From Candidatus Omnitrophota bacterium (GTDB lineage Bacteria; Omnitrophota; Gorgyraeia; Gygaellales; Profunditerraquicolaceae): a stretch of 49,116 nt of DNA. The stretch is taken from assembly GCA_029571225.1 (NCBI GenBank), contig JAKPTF010000042.1, positions 1-49,116 on the forward strand. The letters are read 5' to 3'. The notes beneath the pieces are model-generated. The model did not search any database. It was not told the DNA's origin and saw only the letters and a program-made list of their open reading frames with translations. Below, one piece after another: positions 1-8,051 of this stretch. Both the position numbers and the translations under genes were made by a program. Each line of letters starts with the position of its first letter. Positions within the stretch are counted from its first letter, which is position 1.

Positions 1-529
1 CGCCCAGCAGAACGTCGACGATATCCTTGACGAGCCTTGGTTTTTTGCGCTCCAGGAGCCGTGAAACAAACCGGTATGCGTGATTGTCCGCAGGCGTGTG
101 GCAGCATACAAAGGGCAGCCCCAGAAGCCGCGCCGCATCGACGCTGCGGTAATGGTTCGTAGAGAGAAGCCTGCGCTGGACCTGTCTGCGGCGCTCGTCC
201 AGATATCCCTGCGCGACGCCGGCAGGAACGCCGGCCTTGCGCAAAACGTGCGCCTGCACCTGCATGACCCCGTAGAGCCCCGCGAGCGCCTTGCCCTGGG
301 GATGGTGAGACAGGACCATGTCGATCCGTGACTCGCGGCGCAGCCGGTCCGCGAGCAGTAATTCGGGCACGTCCATGTCGATGCCTGCAAGGATCGAGCG
401 GACATCGGTCGAAAGCGGGCCGTTGAGGACCGCGCTGTCGGCGAAACCGCGGATACCCCGTTTGTCTGATCTGGGGTCAGCGGCAATGCCGTAGCGCATT
501 ATCAATTCAAAGAACCTTGATAATCTCAT
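1..529 (-). CDS. NIF3-like protein, 5' part (runs off the window)
   Basis: The first 176 codons of a gene whose 3' end lies beyond position 1. The start is an ATG at 529, five bases after the cvpA stop, with no strong ribosome binding site, so the two genes are probably translated together. The translation resembles clostridial and related proteins annotated as NGG1p-interacting factor NIF3. It has a His-His pair in LSHHPQGKAL (residues 73-82) and a second cluster HTPADNH (144-150); in the family such residues bind a dinuclear metal centre. The biochemical role of NIF3 proteins is poorly settled. I inferred the family from remembered motifs, so it is likely but not certain. Confidence 0.6.
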   Translation of the reverse strand, partial: MRLSRFFELIMRYGIAADPRSDKRGIRGFADSAVLNGPLSTDVRSILAGIDMDVPELLLADRLRRESRIDMVLSHHPQGKALAGLYGVMQVQAHVLRKAGVPAGVAQGYLDERRRQVQRRLLSTNHYRSVDAARLLGLPFVCCHTPADNHAYRFVSRLLERKKPRLVKDIVDVLLG

Positions 530-534
530 AGAAA

Positions 535-1119
535 CTATTTTTTCTTGCGTGCGTGGTCCCGGTCGATCTCAAAAACAGCGTGGTTGAACGTGTCTTGCGG
601 CGTCAGCTTTGACATGAAGGCATGCCAGAAAAAGCCGTACGTCGCCGGGGCAAGGAATACCAGCCCTGATCCGGATATCGAGGTCATCACGCTTTTCCGT
701 AGGTAGGGATTTTGGGTTGCCATGAAGAAATACAGAAGCAGGCTCGTCAAAAGGAACGCCCGGAAAATCCCCAGGAAACAGCCTCCCCATCTGCTTAAAG
801 CGGGGACTACCGTCATATTGACGAACCGTTCGAACAAAAGCCTTATGAACCCGATCGACGCATACCCGAGGCATGCGAGCACGGCAAAAACAGACCCTTC
901 CAACGTTTTTGCATCGAGGATGTATTCGTTTCCGAGAAAAAGCGCGACGGTCCTGTAGTAGTGCAGGGAAATATACGCGGCGACGAGCGCGCCTGCTACT
1001 TTGAAACCTTCGGACGCAGCACCGCCTTTGAGGCCGATGATCAGGACCCGCAAGAATATGACAAACGCAAGAATATCTACCCAGTTCAGGCGGATGAGCA
1101 CTGCGGTCAAATTCGGCAT
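535..1119 (-). CDS. cvpA: CvpA family membrane protein
   Basis: A 194-residue protein with about four hydrophobic segments in its first 150 residues. It opens with the CvpA-type pattern of a membrane helix beginning near Asn-Trp-Val-Asp-Ile (residues 12-16) and a following glycine-rich stretch (LIIGLKGG). CvpA proteins are inner-membrane proteins linked in E. coli to colicin V export and envelope homeostasis; the molecular function is not known. The C-terminus is short and basic. It is first in its own unit behind a good promoter (1155-1182) and is followed after five bases by the NIF3-like gene. The upstream AAAGAG is only a modest ribosome binding site. Confidence 0.75.
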   Translation of the reverse strand: MPNLTAVLIRLNWVDILAFVIFLRVLIIGLKGGAASEGFKVAGALVAAYISLHYYRTVALFLGNEYILDAKTLEGSVFAVLACLGYASIGFIRLLFERFVNMTVVPALSRWGGCFLGIFRAFLLTSLLLYFFMATQNPYLRKSVMTSISGSGLVFLAPATYGFFWHAFMSKLTPQDTFNHAVFEIDRDHARKKK

Positions 1120-1154
1120 GTTAACTCTTTCGTATGCAAGGATTAATTGCTAAA

Positions 1155-1182
1155 AGTATAGCACAAAAAAGCCTGTTGTCAA
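1155..1182 (-). promoter_or_regulatory. sigma70-type promoter of cvpA
   Basis: On the minus strand, TTGACA (1182-1177) is followed after 16 bases by TATACT (1160-1155). The -10 box is preceded by TGC, an extended -10 element. The cvpA start codon is 35 bases downstream of the -10 box, which leaves a short leader. Confidence 0.75.
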
Positions 1183-1194
1183 GAAAGCGCTTTC
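1183..1194. promoter_or_regulatory. 12-bp palindrome abutting the cvpA -35 box (operator candidate)
   Basis: GAAAGCGCTTTC is a perfect palindrome with a central CG and touches the -35 hexamer. Its shape is like operators of LacI/GalR-family regulators. With its flanks it matches the Bacillus cre consensus at 16 of 18 positions by my count. Its position suggests a regulator, but none is encoded here. Confidence 0.45.
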
Positions 1195-1209
1195 AAATTT
1201 ATAAGGCAA

Positions 1210-1245
1210 GCGGGGCCAGTCCCTTAGGTAAGTTTCTGGCCCCGC
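1210..1245 (-). terminator. strong hairpin downstream of groEL, probable terminator
   Basis: A perfect 10-bp GC-rich inverted repeat (GCGGGGCCAG at 1210-1219, its complement at 1236-1245) with a 16-base loop, lying 60 bases past the groEL stop and before the cvpA promoter. On the minus strand the tail is T-rich but not a clean T-run (TTGCCTTATAAATTT), so termination may be partial. Confidence 0.5.
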
Positions 1246-1304
1246 CTGACGGAATGTCACGGTGTTCGTATGGCGCGGTGGAAGATCACCGGCCTGACGG
1301 CTGA

Positions 1305-2945
1305 TTAATACATGCCTCCGCCCATGCCTCCCATTCCGCCTCCGGGCGGCATCGGGGGCATCTTGTCCTCTTTTTCAGGTTTGTCGCATACGACCGCCTC
1401 AGTCGTCAGCAACAGCGCTGCAATACTGGCTGCGTTCTGCAGGGCGCTGCGGGTTACCTTGGTCGGATCAATTACGCCTGCCTCGAGCATATCGACATAT
1501 GAATCCTGCGACACATCATAGCCGATATTAGTTTTTTCGGTTTTGATCCGATGCACTACAACAGACCCTTCCAGACCGGCGTTCTGCGCGATCTGGCGCA
1601 GGGGTTCTTCGATGGCGCGTTTGACGATATCGCAGCCTACCTTTTCATCGCCTTCAAGCTTTAGCTTTTCAAGCGCCGGTATGGTGCGCAGAAGCGCGAC
1701 GCCGCCGCCGGGCACGATTCCCTCTTGAGTGGCAGCGCGGGTCGCATGTAGCGCGTCTTCCACGCGGGCCTTCTTCTCTTTCATCTCTGTCTCGGTCGCC
1801 GCGCCGACATTGATGACCGCGACGCCGCCTGACAGCTTGGCAAGCCGTTCCTGAAGCTTCTCTTTATCGTAGTCGGAATCGGATGTTTCGATCTGTTTTT
1901 TGATCTGCGCTACGCGAGCCTTGATCGCCGCGTCCTTGCCGGCACCTTCGACGATCGTGGTGTTTTCCTTGTCGATGCGGACACGTTTCGCGCGGCCCAG
2001 GTCCTCGAGATCGACGTTTTCCAGTTTGATGCCGAGATCTTCGGTGATTGCCTTGCCGTTGGTAAGGACCGCGATGTCTTCGAGCATCGCCTTGCGCCGG
2101 TCCCCGTATCCCGGGGCCTTAACCGCGCAGATGGACAGCGTCCCGCGGATCTTATTCACGACAAGAGTCGCCAGCGCCTCTCCCTCGACCTCTTCGGCGA
2201 TTATCACCAGCGGTTTGCTCGAGCGCGCAACCTTTTCCAGAAGCGGAAGCAGGTCTTTGAGATTCGAGATCTTTTTCTCGTGGATAAGGATGTACGGGTC
2301 ATCAAGCACAACCTCCATACGTTCCGCGTCCGTGACGAAGTACGGCGAAAGGTATCCCTGATCAAACTGCATGCCTTCGACGACTTCGAGGGTCGTTGCG
2401 GTGGACTTGGCTTCTTCGACCGTGATGACGCCGTCCTTGCCGACCTTTTCCATAGCGTCTGATATCAGCTCTCCGATGATGGTATCGCCGTTTGCGGCTA
2501 TGGTGGCTACCTGAGCCACTTCCTTTTTATCCTTGATCGGCTTGGAAAGCTTTTGCAATTCTTCCACAACTTTTTCGACCGCTTTCTCGATGCCCCGCTT
2601 GAGTTCCATAGGATTGGAACCCGCTGTGACATTTTTGAGGCCTTCGCGGTAGATCGCTTCTGCCAGCACGGTTGCGGTGGTGGTGCCGTCTCCGGCTATG
2701 TCGGAGGTCTTTTCGGCGACCTCTTTAACCATCGCAGCCCCCATGTTTTCGAACGGGTCCTCTAGTTCGACTTCCTTTGCCACTGTGACGCCGTCTTTGG
2801 TGATGGTGGGCGAGCCGAATTTCTTGTCAAGGACCACGTTACGGCCCTTTGGGCCGAGAGTGACCTTCACTGCCCGGGCAAGCTGCTCTACCCCGGACAG
2901 GATCTTCCTGCGGCCTTCATCCTGGTACAACAATTGCTTTGCCAT
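1305..2945 (-). CDS. groEL: 60 kDa chaperonin GroEL
   Basis: The large subunit of the ATP-dependent cytosolic chaperonin, forming double rings that fold proteins together with GroES. The 546 residues are full length for the family. Visible marks include the nucleotide site around TLGPKGRNV (residues 30-38), [12 protein letters not shown] (87-98), the conserved GGGVALLR stretch near 415-422, and the C-terminal Gly-Gly-Met tail typical of GroEL. It follows groES after 11 bases, and transcription comes from the CIRCE-controlled promoter upstream of groES. The tail is proline-rich just before the GGM repeats ([10 protein letters not shown]). Nothing suggests loss of function. Confidence 0.98.
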   Translation of the reverse strand: MAKQLLYQDEGRRKILSGVEQLARAVKVTLGPKGRNVVLDKKFGSPTITKDGVTVAKEVELEDPFENMGAAMVKEVAEKTSDIAGDGTTTATVLAEAIYREGLKNVTAGSNPMELKRGIEKAVEKVVEELQKLSKPIKDKKEVAQVATIAANGDTIIGELISDAMEKVGKDGVITVEEAKSTATTLEVVEGMQFDQGYLSPYFVTDAERMEVVLDDPYILIHEKKISNLKDLLPLLEKVARSSKPLVIIAEEVEGEALATLVVNKIRGTLSICAVKAPGYGDRRKAMLEDIAVLTNGKAITEDLGIKLENVDLEDLGRAKRVRIDKENTTIVEGAGKDAAIKARVAQIKKQIETSDSDYDKEKLQERLAKLSGGVAVINVGAATETEMKEKKARVEDALHATRAATQEGIVPGGGVALLRTIPALEKLKLEGDEKVGCDIVKRAIEEPLRQIAQNAGLEGSVVVHRIKTEKTNIGYDVSQDSYVDMLEAGVIDPTKVTRSALQNAASIAALLLTTEAVVCDKPEKEDKMPPMPPGGGMGGMGGGMY

Positions 2946-2956
2946 GGTTCCTCCTG

Positions 2957-3247
2957 TTATTTTACGACCGCGAGAATGTCCTCTTCGCGCATGATGAGGA
3001 TTTCTTCTCCGTCCTTCGTGGTGATCTCGTTGCCCGAATACTTTCCGTATAATACCTTGTCGCCGACTTTCACTTCCGGCGTTGCGACAGTGCCGTTATC
3101 CAGCACCTTGCCCTTTCCTACTGCGACGACAAGCCCTTCCTGAGGTTTTTCCTTTGCCGAATCAGGCAGGACTATGCCGCCTTTGGTCTTGGCCTCGGCT
3201 TCCAAAGGTTTCACCGCGACACGATCTCCCAAAGGTTGAATCTTCAT
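2957..3247 (-). CDS. groES: 10 kDa co-chaperonin GroES
   Basis: The seven-fold lid of the GroEL chamber. At 96 residues it is standard length. It starts with the family's [13 protein letters not shown] (residues 3-15), has a mobile loop around [16 protein letters not shown] (21-36), and ends with the usual EDILAVVK. The start at 3247 is fixed by a textbook AGGAGG (3260-3255) seven bases upstream. It is the first gene of the groESL unit and is presumably repressed by HrcA through the CIRCE element in its leader. Confidence 0.98.
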   Translation of the reverse strand: MKIQPLGDRVAVKPLEAEAKTKGGIVLPDSAKEKPQEGLVVAVGKGKVLDNGTVATPEVKVGDKVLYGKYSGNEITTKDGEEILIMREEDILAVVK

Positions 3248-3287
3248 TTCTCCACCTCCTTTAAGCGGTTGATAATGAAAATTTAAA

Positions 3288-3314
3288 TTAGCAATCTCAC
3301 CCCTAGAGTGCTAA
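3288..3314 (-). promoter_or_regulatory. CIRCE element (HrcA operator) of groESL
   Basis: An inverted repeat with a 9-base spacer. Read on the minus strand it is TTAGCACTC (3314-3306), nine bases, then GATTGCTAA (3296-3288). The consensus is TTAGCACTC-N9-GAGTGCTAA, so one arm is perfect and the other has a single change. It sits directly downstream of the -10 box, where HrcA binding represses heat-shock operons in many bacteria. Confidence 0.93.
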
Positions 3315-3341
3315 TTATAGACAAAGACGCGTTTTTGTCAA
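3314..3341 (-). promoter_or_regulatory. sigma70-type promoter of groESL
   Basis: TTGACA (3341-3336), a 16-base spacer, and TATAAT (3319-3314): both hexamers match consensus perfectly. The last base of the -10 box is the first base of the CIRCE element. The -35 box begins 20 bases after the stop codon of the preceding lipoyl gene. Confidence 0.88.
3320..3339. promoter_or_regulatory. 20-bp near-perfect palindrome inside the groESL promoter
   Basis: GACAAAGACGCGTTTTTGTC equals its own reverse complement except at one symmetric pair of positions; the centre is ACGCGT. It covers the whole -35/-10 spacer and part of the -35 box. A dimeric protein bound here would block RNA polymerase, so it is an operator candidate additional to CIRCE. 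Confidence 0.45.
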
Positions 3342-3360
3342 GTATTTTTTTTAGATACTG

Positions 3361-3591
3361 CTATTCGATGACAGCGATGGCTTCTCCGACGAGAATCTGG
3401 GATCCCTCTTCTTTGAGGACCTCTTTCAGGGTTCCTGAAACGGGGCATGGCAGGTTGAATGCCGCCTTATCCGTTGTCAACTCCACGAGGTCCTCCTTTT
3501 CCCTGACCGGATCCCCGGCCTTGAAGAACCAGAAGGTGACAGTGGCTTTTTCAATACCCTCTCCCAGAGGCGGCAGCTTGACAATGGTCAT
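3361..3591 (-). CDS. free-standing lipoyl-carrier domain protein
   Basis: Only 76 residues, making up one lipoyl domain of the type found at the N-terminus of 2-oxo acid dehydrogenase E2 subunits. It has the E2-like opening KLPPLGEGI (residues 5-13) and the lipoylation hairpin TTDKAAF, with Lys42 as the acceptor. There is no linker, no E1/E3-binding domain and no acyltransferase domain. Its start overlaps the end of lipB by 41 bases, and lpd lies just before lipB, so acceptor, lipoyl-attaching enzyme and reoxidising enzyme are encoded together. It may serve as a swinging arm for an oxo-acid dehydrogenase whose other parts lie elsewhere. Truncation of a full E2 is possible, but the domain ends cleanly. 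Confidence 0.85.
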   Translation of the reverse strand: MTIVKLPPLGEGIEKATVTFWFFKAGDPVREKEDLVELTTDKAAFNLPCPVSGTLKEVLKEEGSQILVGEAIAVIE

Positions 3592-4201
3592 ATGAAAGGC
3601 TCCTTATGAGGCTGCTGGTTATGGAACGGCGCGATACGCTCCGGCGTAGCTCCGTTTCTATAGATGTCATTGGGGTGTTTGATCCGCAGGGGCGTATGAG
3701 GCTGAAGTTTTCAAGCTCACTTTGTTTCATGACAATTGAAACCCCGTGAAAAGAGACCCAGCGTTTTACCGCGATACCGATAGACGCAATCTTACGTTCT
3801 GCCACCCATACGCCGGTTGATCCTGCCATGCGGCAGGCTGTAATTCCCTGCTCATCCAGGACCGATATGACCGCACTTTCAAGCCAGCGCAGGTATGCGT
3901 GCAGGTCGTAACCGAACGCGGCCATGGGGAATATGGGATACGCGGTAACCTGCCCCGGGCCGTGATAGGTGACATCCCCTCCACGGTCGGCCTCGATGAC
4001 TCCTATGCCCCTGCCGGCATATTCCCGTTTCGTCAACAGAAGGCTGCCGGGTTTTGCCGATCGTCCTATGGTGATGACCGGGTAATGGCTGCACACGATG
4101 AGCGCCGCGGAGAGTTCTCGAGCCGCCACCTTTGCATGGGCGCGCCGCTGTTCTTCCAGCGCCATGCGGTAATCTACAAGGCCTAGGTCGATAAGGTGCA
4201 T
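3551..4201 (-). CDS. lipB: octanoyl-[acyl carrier protein]-protein octanoyltransferase LipB
   Basis: Transfers octanoate from ACP to lipoyl-domain lysines, the first step of endogenous lipoate synthesis; a LipA (not in this window) would then insert sulfur. The family signature RGGDVTYHGPGQ is at residues 73-84. The expected catalytic pair is present: Lys137 in ERKIASIG and Cys172 in RPCG. At 216 residues it is normal length, with a somewhat irregular arginine- and serine-rich C-terminus. The last 41 bases overlap the start of the lipoyl-domain gene, its obvious substrate; lpd precedes it by 16 bases. Confidence 0.93.
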   Translation of the reverse strand: MHLIDLGLVDYRMALEEQRRAHAKVAARELSAALIVCSHYPVITIGRSAKPGSLLLTKREYAGRGIGVIEADRGGDVTYHGPGQVTAYPIFPMAAFGYDLHAYLRWLESAVISVLDEQGITACRMAGSTGVWVAERKIASIGIAVKRWVSFHGVSIVMKQSELENFSLIRPCGSNTPMTSIETELRRSVSRRSITSSLIRSLSYDHCQAAASGRGY

Positions 4202-4217
4202 TGCTTTAGATGGCCAG

Positions 4218-5513
4218 TTACTTCAAAGCTTCGGTGATTGCCTCGGACAGCGTAGGATGCGGAAGGATAGTGTCGCGAAGCTGTTCTACGGTCATGGCTG
4301 CCTGCACCGCTACCGTCAGGGTGCTGATAAGCTCGGTCGCCTTTGGCCCGATTATCCCGGCGCCGACTATCTTGCCCGTAGATTCCTGGGTGATTATCTT
4401 AACATATCCGTCCGTTTCGTCAAGTATCCGAGCCATGCCCGATGCCATAAAATCAAAGCGGTACACCCTGACCCTTACGTTCGATTGCGCCGCCCGCTCC
4501 TCTGTCAGGCCGACTGAGGCTATTTCCGGATCGGTGAACACGCAACCTGGAACGGCAGGTCCGAAGTCTCCGGGAACTTGCGCCGGTATTCCTGACATGC
4601 TTTTGACTGCGCGCCTTCCCTGGAACGCTGCGAAGTGCGCCAGCATAATCCCTCCGGTACAGTCTCCAGCAGCGAAAACCGAAGGGATATTGGTCTGCAT
4701 CATATCATCCACAGTGCAGGCGCCGTCAGGCCGGAGCGAGACGCCGGTCTGCTCAAGTCCTAGACCCTGCGTGCAGGGCCGTCTTCCCACGCATACGAGC
4801 GTTTTTTCAAACACCGAGCGGTCCACGGTCCTGACGTCGCAGGATGTCCTGACATCGATCCTTTTTTTCTTGAAACAGGCGGTTAACCTGGCGGCAATAT
4901 CACTGTCCATTCCTGGCAGGAGCTGCCCGGTCAATTCAACGATTGTGACGCGGGTTCCAAGGGAAGAAAACAGGCCGGCGAACTCGCATCCTATAACCCC
5001 GCCCCCTACTATGAGAAGAGACTCGGGCGGTTCAGGAAGCTTTAATGCATCGTCGCTTGACAGGACCGAGTTTCCGTTAAAAGGCATATCCTTTATCTGA
5101 GCGGGAATTGACCCAGTTGCGACAAGGATCCGTTTTGCCCTGAGCTCGGCACTGTCTGTCCGGACGCAGTCAGGCGCTATTACCTGAGCCTCTGCCTGTA
5201 TGACCTGAGTGCCTTTTAGCAGGGAGTCAATGCCGTTGCCAAGCAACCCTATTATACGTTGCTTGCGTTGCTGAACTTTGTGGAAATCAAGATGTGAAGA
5301 CGGGATTTCAATGCCGAATCCGGCCGCCTTTTTTACCTGCGAATAGAGTTTTGCCGAGTGGATCAGGGTTTTTGTAGGTATACATCCGGTGTTGAGGCAG
5401 GTTCCGCCCAGAGGCCCTTTGTCGATCAAAGCGCACGTCAATCCTCGTGCCCTGGCTTCCATGCACGCGGATATGCCTGCCCAGCCGGCACCTATTACGA
5501 TAAGGTCGTACAT
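4218..5513 (-). CDS. lpdA: dihydrolipoamide dehydrogenase (E3)
   Basis: A FAD- and NAD-dependent flavoenzyme that reoxidises dihydrolipoyl groups. The 431 residues show the N-terminal dinucleotide fold (VIGAGWAG, residues 6-13), the redox-active disulfide in GGTCLNTGCIP (Cys39 and Cys44), a second NAD-binding fold (IVGGGVIGCEFAG), FAD contact FAAGDC, and the C-terminal His-Glu pair HPTLSE (His419, Glu424) that acts from the partner subunit. It is about 30-40 residues shorter than typical E3, with loss mainly in the middle domain, but all catalytic residues remain. It lies between mdh and lipB. The E1 and E2 subunits of a complex are not in this window. Confidence 0.93.
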   Translation of the reverse strand: MYDLIVIGAGWAGISACMEARARGLTCALIDKGPLGGTCLNTGCIPTKTLIHSAKLYSQVKKAAGFGIEIPSSHLDFHKVQQRKQRIIGLLGNGIDSLLKGTQVIQAEAQVIAPDCVRTDSAELRAKRILVATGSIPAQIKDMPFNGNSVLSSDDALKLPEPPESLLIVGGGVIGCEFAGLFSSLGTRVTIVELTGQLLPGMDSDIAARLTACFKKKRIDVRTSCDVRTVDRSVFEKTLVCVGRRPCTQGLGLEQTGVSLRPDGACTVDDMMQTNIPSVFAAGDCTGGIMLAHFAAFQGRRAVKSMSGIPAQVPGDFGPAVPGCVFTDPEIASVGLTEERAAQSNVRVRVYRFDFMASGMARILDETDGYVKIITQESTGKIVGAGIIGPKATELISTLTVAVQAAMTVEQLRDTILPHPTLSEAITEALK

Positions 5514-5522
5514 AAACAGCGT

Positions 5523-6443
5523 TTACAGCTTCAGCAGATTGATTAGTTCCTTTATGGCATCGGCGGATGCCGTCAATTGCGCTTTTTCTCGGCCGTTCAG
5601 ATCAAGCTCGACAACTTTTTCAGCCCCATTTCTGCCGATAACGCACGGAAGCCCAACGCAAATATCTTTGAGGCCGTATTCACCGTTGACAAAAGCGCTG
5701 ACGCCAAGCGTCTCCTTGCTGTCAAGAGCCACTGCCCTGACGAGCTGGCAGATCGCCGCTGACGGCGCGTAGTAGGCTGACCCGGTTCCGTAAAGGGAAA
5801 CTATCTCTTTTCCCCTGTTTACGGTTCCGGATACCAGTTCACGAATATCTACTTCGCCTACCAGGCGGTCAAGGCTTGTGCCGTTGACAGTCGTAAAACG
5901 CGGCAACGGCACCATGCTTTCCCCGTGGCTTCCGATTACACACGCCCGTATCGCGGTAATGTCCGCTGAAAGTTTTTTGCTTATGAGATTGGCGAATCGG
6001 CTTGCGTCGAGGGTAATGCCCATACCAAAGACCCGCGGCCTGGCGAATCCAAGCTTCCTAGCAAGAAAAAAAGTCATCGCGTCGAGCGGATTGGTGACTA
6101 CGATAACGACTGCATCGGGTGCGCGCCGTTGTATTTGAGCCGCTATTCCTTCCAGGATCGAACAATTCTTCTGCAGAAGGTCTTCGCGGGTCATACCTGG
6201 CTTTCGCGCAAGGCCCGCGGTCACGACTACGATATCCGAACCCTGGATCCCGGCTATGTCTTCGCCCCCGGAAACCGATGACCGCCGGCCCAGGATATAC
6301 CGGCTGTCGTCCATATCGCAGGCTTTGGCCTGCGCGAGCTTCGGAGCGATATCGATCAGACTTATCTGGCCGAGTCCTTCCGCGGCAATCCGCTCCGCCG
6401 CCATGCCGCCAACATTGCCCGCACCGATGATGGATATCTTCAT
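5523..6443 (-). CDS. mdh: NAD-dependent malate dehydrogenase, LDH-like type
   Basis: Interconverts malate and oxaloacetate in the TCA cycle. The 306 residues carry the Rossmann motif GAGNVGG (7-13) with Asp31 for NAD, and the substrate loop [10 protein letters not shown] with Arg80 and Arg86, which marks malate rather than lactate dehydrogenases. Other marks are TNPLDAM, the catalytic Asp-Arg pair in LDASRF (Asp146) and His173 in [10 protein letters not shown]. The gene overlaps the end of icd by four bases (ATGA) and is nine bases from lpd. It belongs to the metabolic tail of the ribosomal array. Confidence 0.93.
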   Translation of the reverse strand: MKISIIGAGNVGGMAAERIAAEGLGQISLIDIAPKLAQAKACDMDDSRYILGRRSSVSGGEDIAGIQGSDIVVVTAGLARKPGMTREDLLQKNCSILEGIAAQIQRRAPDAVVIVVTNPLDAMTFFLARKLGFARPRVFGMGITLDASRFANLISKKLSADITAIRACVIGSHGESMVPLPRFTTVNGTSLDRLVGEVDIRELVSGTVNRGKEIVSLYGTGSAYYAPSAAICQLVRAVALDSKETLGVSAFVNGEYGLKDICVGLPCVIGRNGAEKVVELDLNGREKAQLTASADAIKELINLLKL

Positions 6444-7528
6444 TTTGCCTTGATTGCCTTTATTATAGCGTCAGCCATTTCGCGAGTGCCGACAGCCGAA
6501 GGGTCGTCACGCGTAGGCTTGAGGTCATAGGTGACAGATCTGCCTTCGGCAAGGACCTGTTTGACAGCTGATTCAAGCCTGTCCGCCGCTGCATTCTCGT
6601 TTAGATGCCGCAGCATGAGCATTCCCGAGAGTATCATGGCGGTTGGATTGACCTTGTTCCTGCCGGCGTATTTCGGCGCTGATCCGTGCACTGCTTCGAA
6701 AAGCGCATTCGTGTCTCCGATGTTCGCGCCAGGGGCGACCCCCAGCCCTCCGACAAGGCCGGCGCATAAATCGGAAAGTATGTCGCCGTAAAGGTTCGGC
6801 AGGACCAGCACGTCGTAATTATGCGGTTTCTGCACCAGCTGCATGGACATATTGTCCACGATTGTGTCCTCGAACTCAAGCCTGCCGGCATATTCCGCGC
6901 CGACTTCACGGGCCACTTTCAGGAAGAGCCCGTCTGTAAATTTCATGATGTTTGCCTTGTGCACGCAGGTGACTTTTTTCCTTCCGTGCGAAAGGGCGTA
7001 TTCGCAGGCGTAGCGCACGATTCTGCGCGTCGCAAAAACGGAGATCGGCTTGATGGATATTCCTGAATCCGGCCGTATATTCTTTTTAGTGTGCTTTTCA
7101 ATAAGACAAATGAGCTCAGAGGTCTCTGGTTTTCCCTGCTCGAATTCTATGCCCGCATAGAGATCCTCGCTGTTCTCCCTGATAAGAACCAGGTCTATAT
7201 CCCTGTACGGGCTTTTAACCCCTGGATAAGTCTTGGCAGGCCTCACGCAGGCGTAAAGGTCGAGCGCGTGGCGTAAAGCCACGTTGACCGACCGGAAACC
7301 CTTGCCCACAGGCGTGGTCATGGGCCCTTTCAGCGCAACTTTATTCTTTTGTATCGAACGTATAACCGCTTCGGGGATGAGCTCTCCTGTTTTGTCCAGA
7401 GCGGTCTGGCCGGCGATCTGCACGTCCCATTCGATGCGGACGCCCGTGGCCTCGATGCAGCGTTTTGCCGCTTCGCTGATCTCCGGCCCTATGCCGTCTC
7501 CGGGAATCAATGTCACCGTGTGTGCCAT
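6440..7528 (-). CDS. icd: NAD-type isocitrate dehydrogenase, IDH/IPMDH family
   Basis: Oxidative decarboxylation of isocitrate to 2-oxoglutarate. The family is shared with isopropylmalate and homoisocitrate dehydrogenases, but the substrate-binding residues favour isocitrate: FRSVNVALR (78-86) supplies the Ser and Asn that contact isocitrate in known ICDHs, followed by Arg96 and [13 protein letters not shown] (116-128). At 362 residues it is the short form found with NAD-type and thermophile enzymes. The metal-binding Asp cluster is in [13 protein letters not shown]. It overlaps mdh by four bases and follows the hydro-lyase small subunit by 14, consistent with consecutive TCA steps. Confidence 0.88.
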   Translation of the reverse strand: MAHTVTLIPGDGIGPEISEAAKRCIEATGVRIEWDVQIAGQTALDKTGELIPEAVIRSIQKNKVALKGPMTTPVGKGFRSVNVALRHALDLYACVRPAKTYPGVKSPYRDIDLVLIRENSEDLYAGIEFEQGKPETSELICLIEKHTKKNIRPDSGISIKPISVFATRRIVRYACEYALSHGRKKVTCVHKANIMKFTDGLFLKVAREVGAEYAGRLEFEDTIVDNMSMQLVQKPHNYDVLVLPNLYGDILSDLCAGLVGGLGVAPGANIGDTNALFEAVHGSAPKYAGRNKVNPTAMILSGMLMLRHLNENAAADRLESAVKQVLAEGRSVTYDLKPTRDDPSAVGTREMADAIIKAIKAK

Positions 7529-7542
7529 AGGCGCAGTCCTTG

Positions 7543-8043
7543 TCAGATTTTCAGTTCGCCGTGCTTTTTGATAAACGGTATGACGCCGCCCTCTTTGAGG
7601 AATTCCTGCATGACCGAAGGCAGTGGCTTGATCTTCAGCTCCTCTGCCGTGGTGAAGTTCCTGACCACACCGCGGTCCAGGTCTATGCTGAGGGAATCGC
7701 GTTCGCTGATGCGGGACGTATCGGTTTCTATCAGGAGAAGCCCGATGTTGAAGGCGTTTCGAAAGAATATGCGCGCGAACGACTGTGCAAGCACTGCCAC
7801 AATGCCCGATGCCTTGATGACCAGCGGCGCCTGTTCGCGCGACGACCCCATGCCGAAGTTCTTGCCTGCGACGAGTATTGACGCGCCCGGCGATATTTTT
7901 TTCGGGAATTCCGGATCGATATCTTCCATGATGTGCTTTGCCAACTCGTTGATATCGGTAATGGAGAATTTATACCGTCCCGAAATGATGAAGTCGGTAT
8001 TGATATTATCGCCTAATTTGACCGCAGCGCCTTTGAATTCCAT
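7543..8043 (-). CDS. aconitase/isopropylmalate-isomerase family small subunit
   Basis: A 166-residue swivel-domain subunit of a two-part hydro-lyase. It has the family's [11 protein letters not shown] opening (residues 14-24) and the [10 protein letters not shown] motif (64-73) that carries substrate-binding Ser and Arg. The loop that sets substrate specificity in characterised IPM isomerases and homoaconitases reads YKFS here, neither of the two tetrapeptides I recall (YLRT, YLVY), so the substrate cannot be read from it. The context (icd, mdh) suggests citrate/isocitrate; leucine biosynthesis remains possible. Its large subunit is encoded one gene upstream, with pilT between. Confidence 0.82.
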   Translation of the reverse strand: MEFKGAAVKLGDNINTDFIISGRYKFSITDINELAKHIMEDIDPEFPKKISPGASILVAGKNFGMGSSREQAPLVIKASGIVAVLAQSFARIFFRNAFNIGLLLIETDTSRISERDSLSIDLDRGVVRNFTTAEELKIKPLPSVMQEFLKEGGVIPFIKKHGELKI

Positions 8044-8051
8044 ACACTCCT

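Noticed and set aside
1210-1245. A riboswitch or CRISPR-like repeat in the groEL-cvpA gap
   Set aside because: It is a single simple hairpin with no conserved riboswitch core and no repeated units.
3551-3591. lipB and the lipoyl domain as one fused or frameshifted gene
   Set aside because: Both proteins have normal ends in their own frames. The 41-base overlap looks like translational coupling.
6440-7528. 3-isopropylmalate dehydrogenase (LeuB) for the gene after the hydro-lyase
   Set aside because: The FRSVNVALR and IRENSED motifs fit isocitrate, not isopropylmalate, enzymes.
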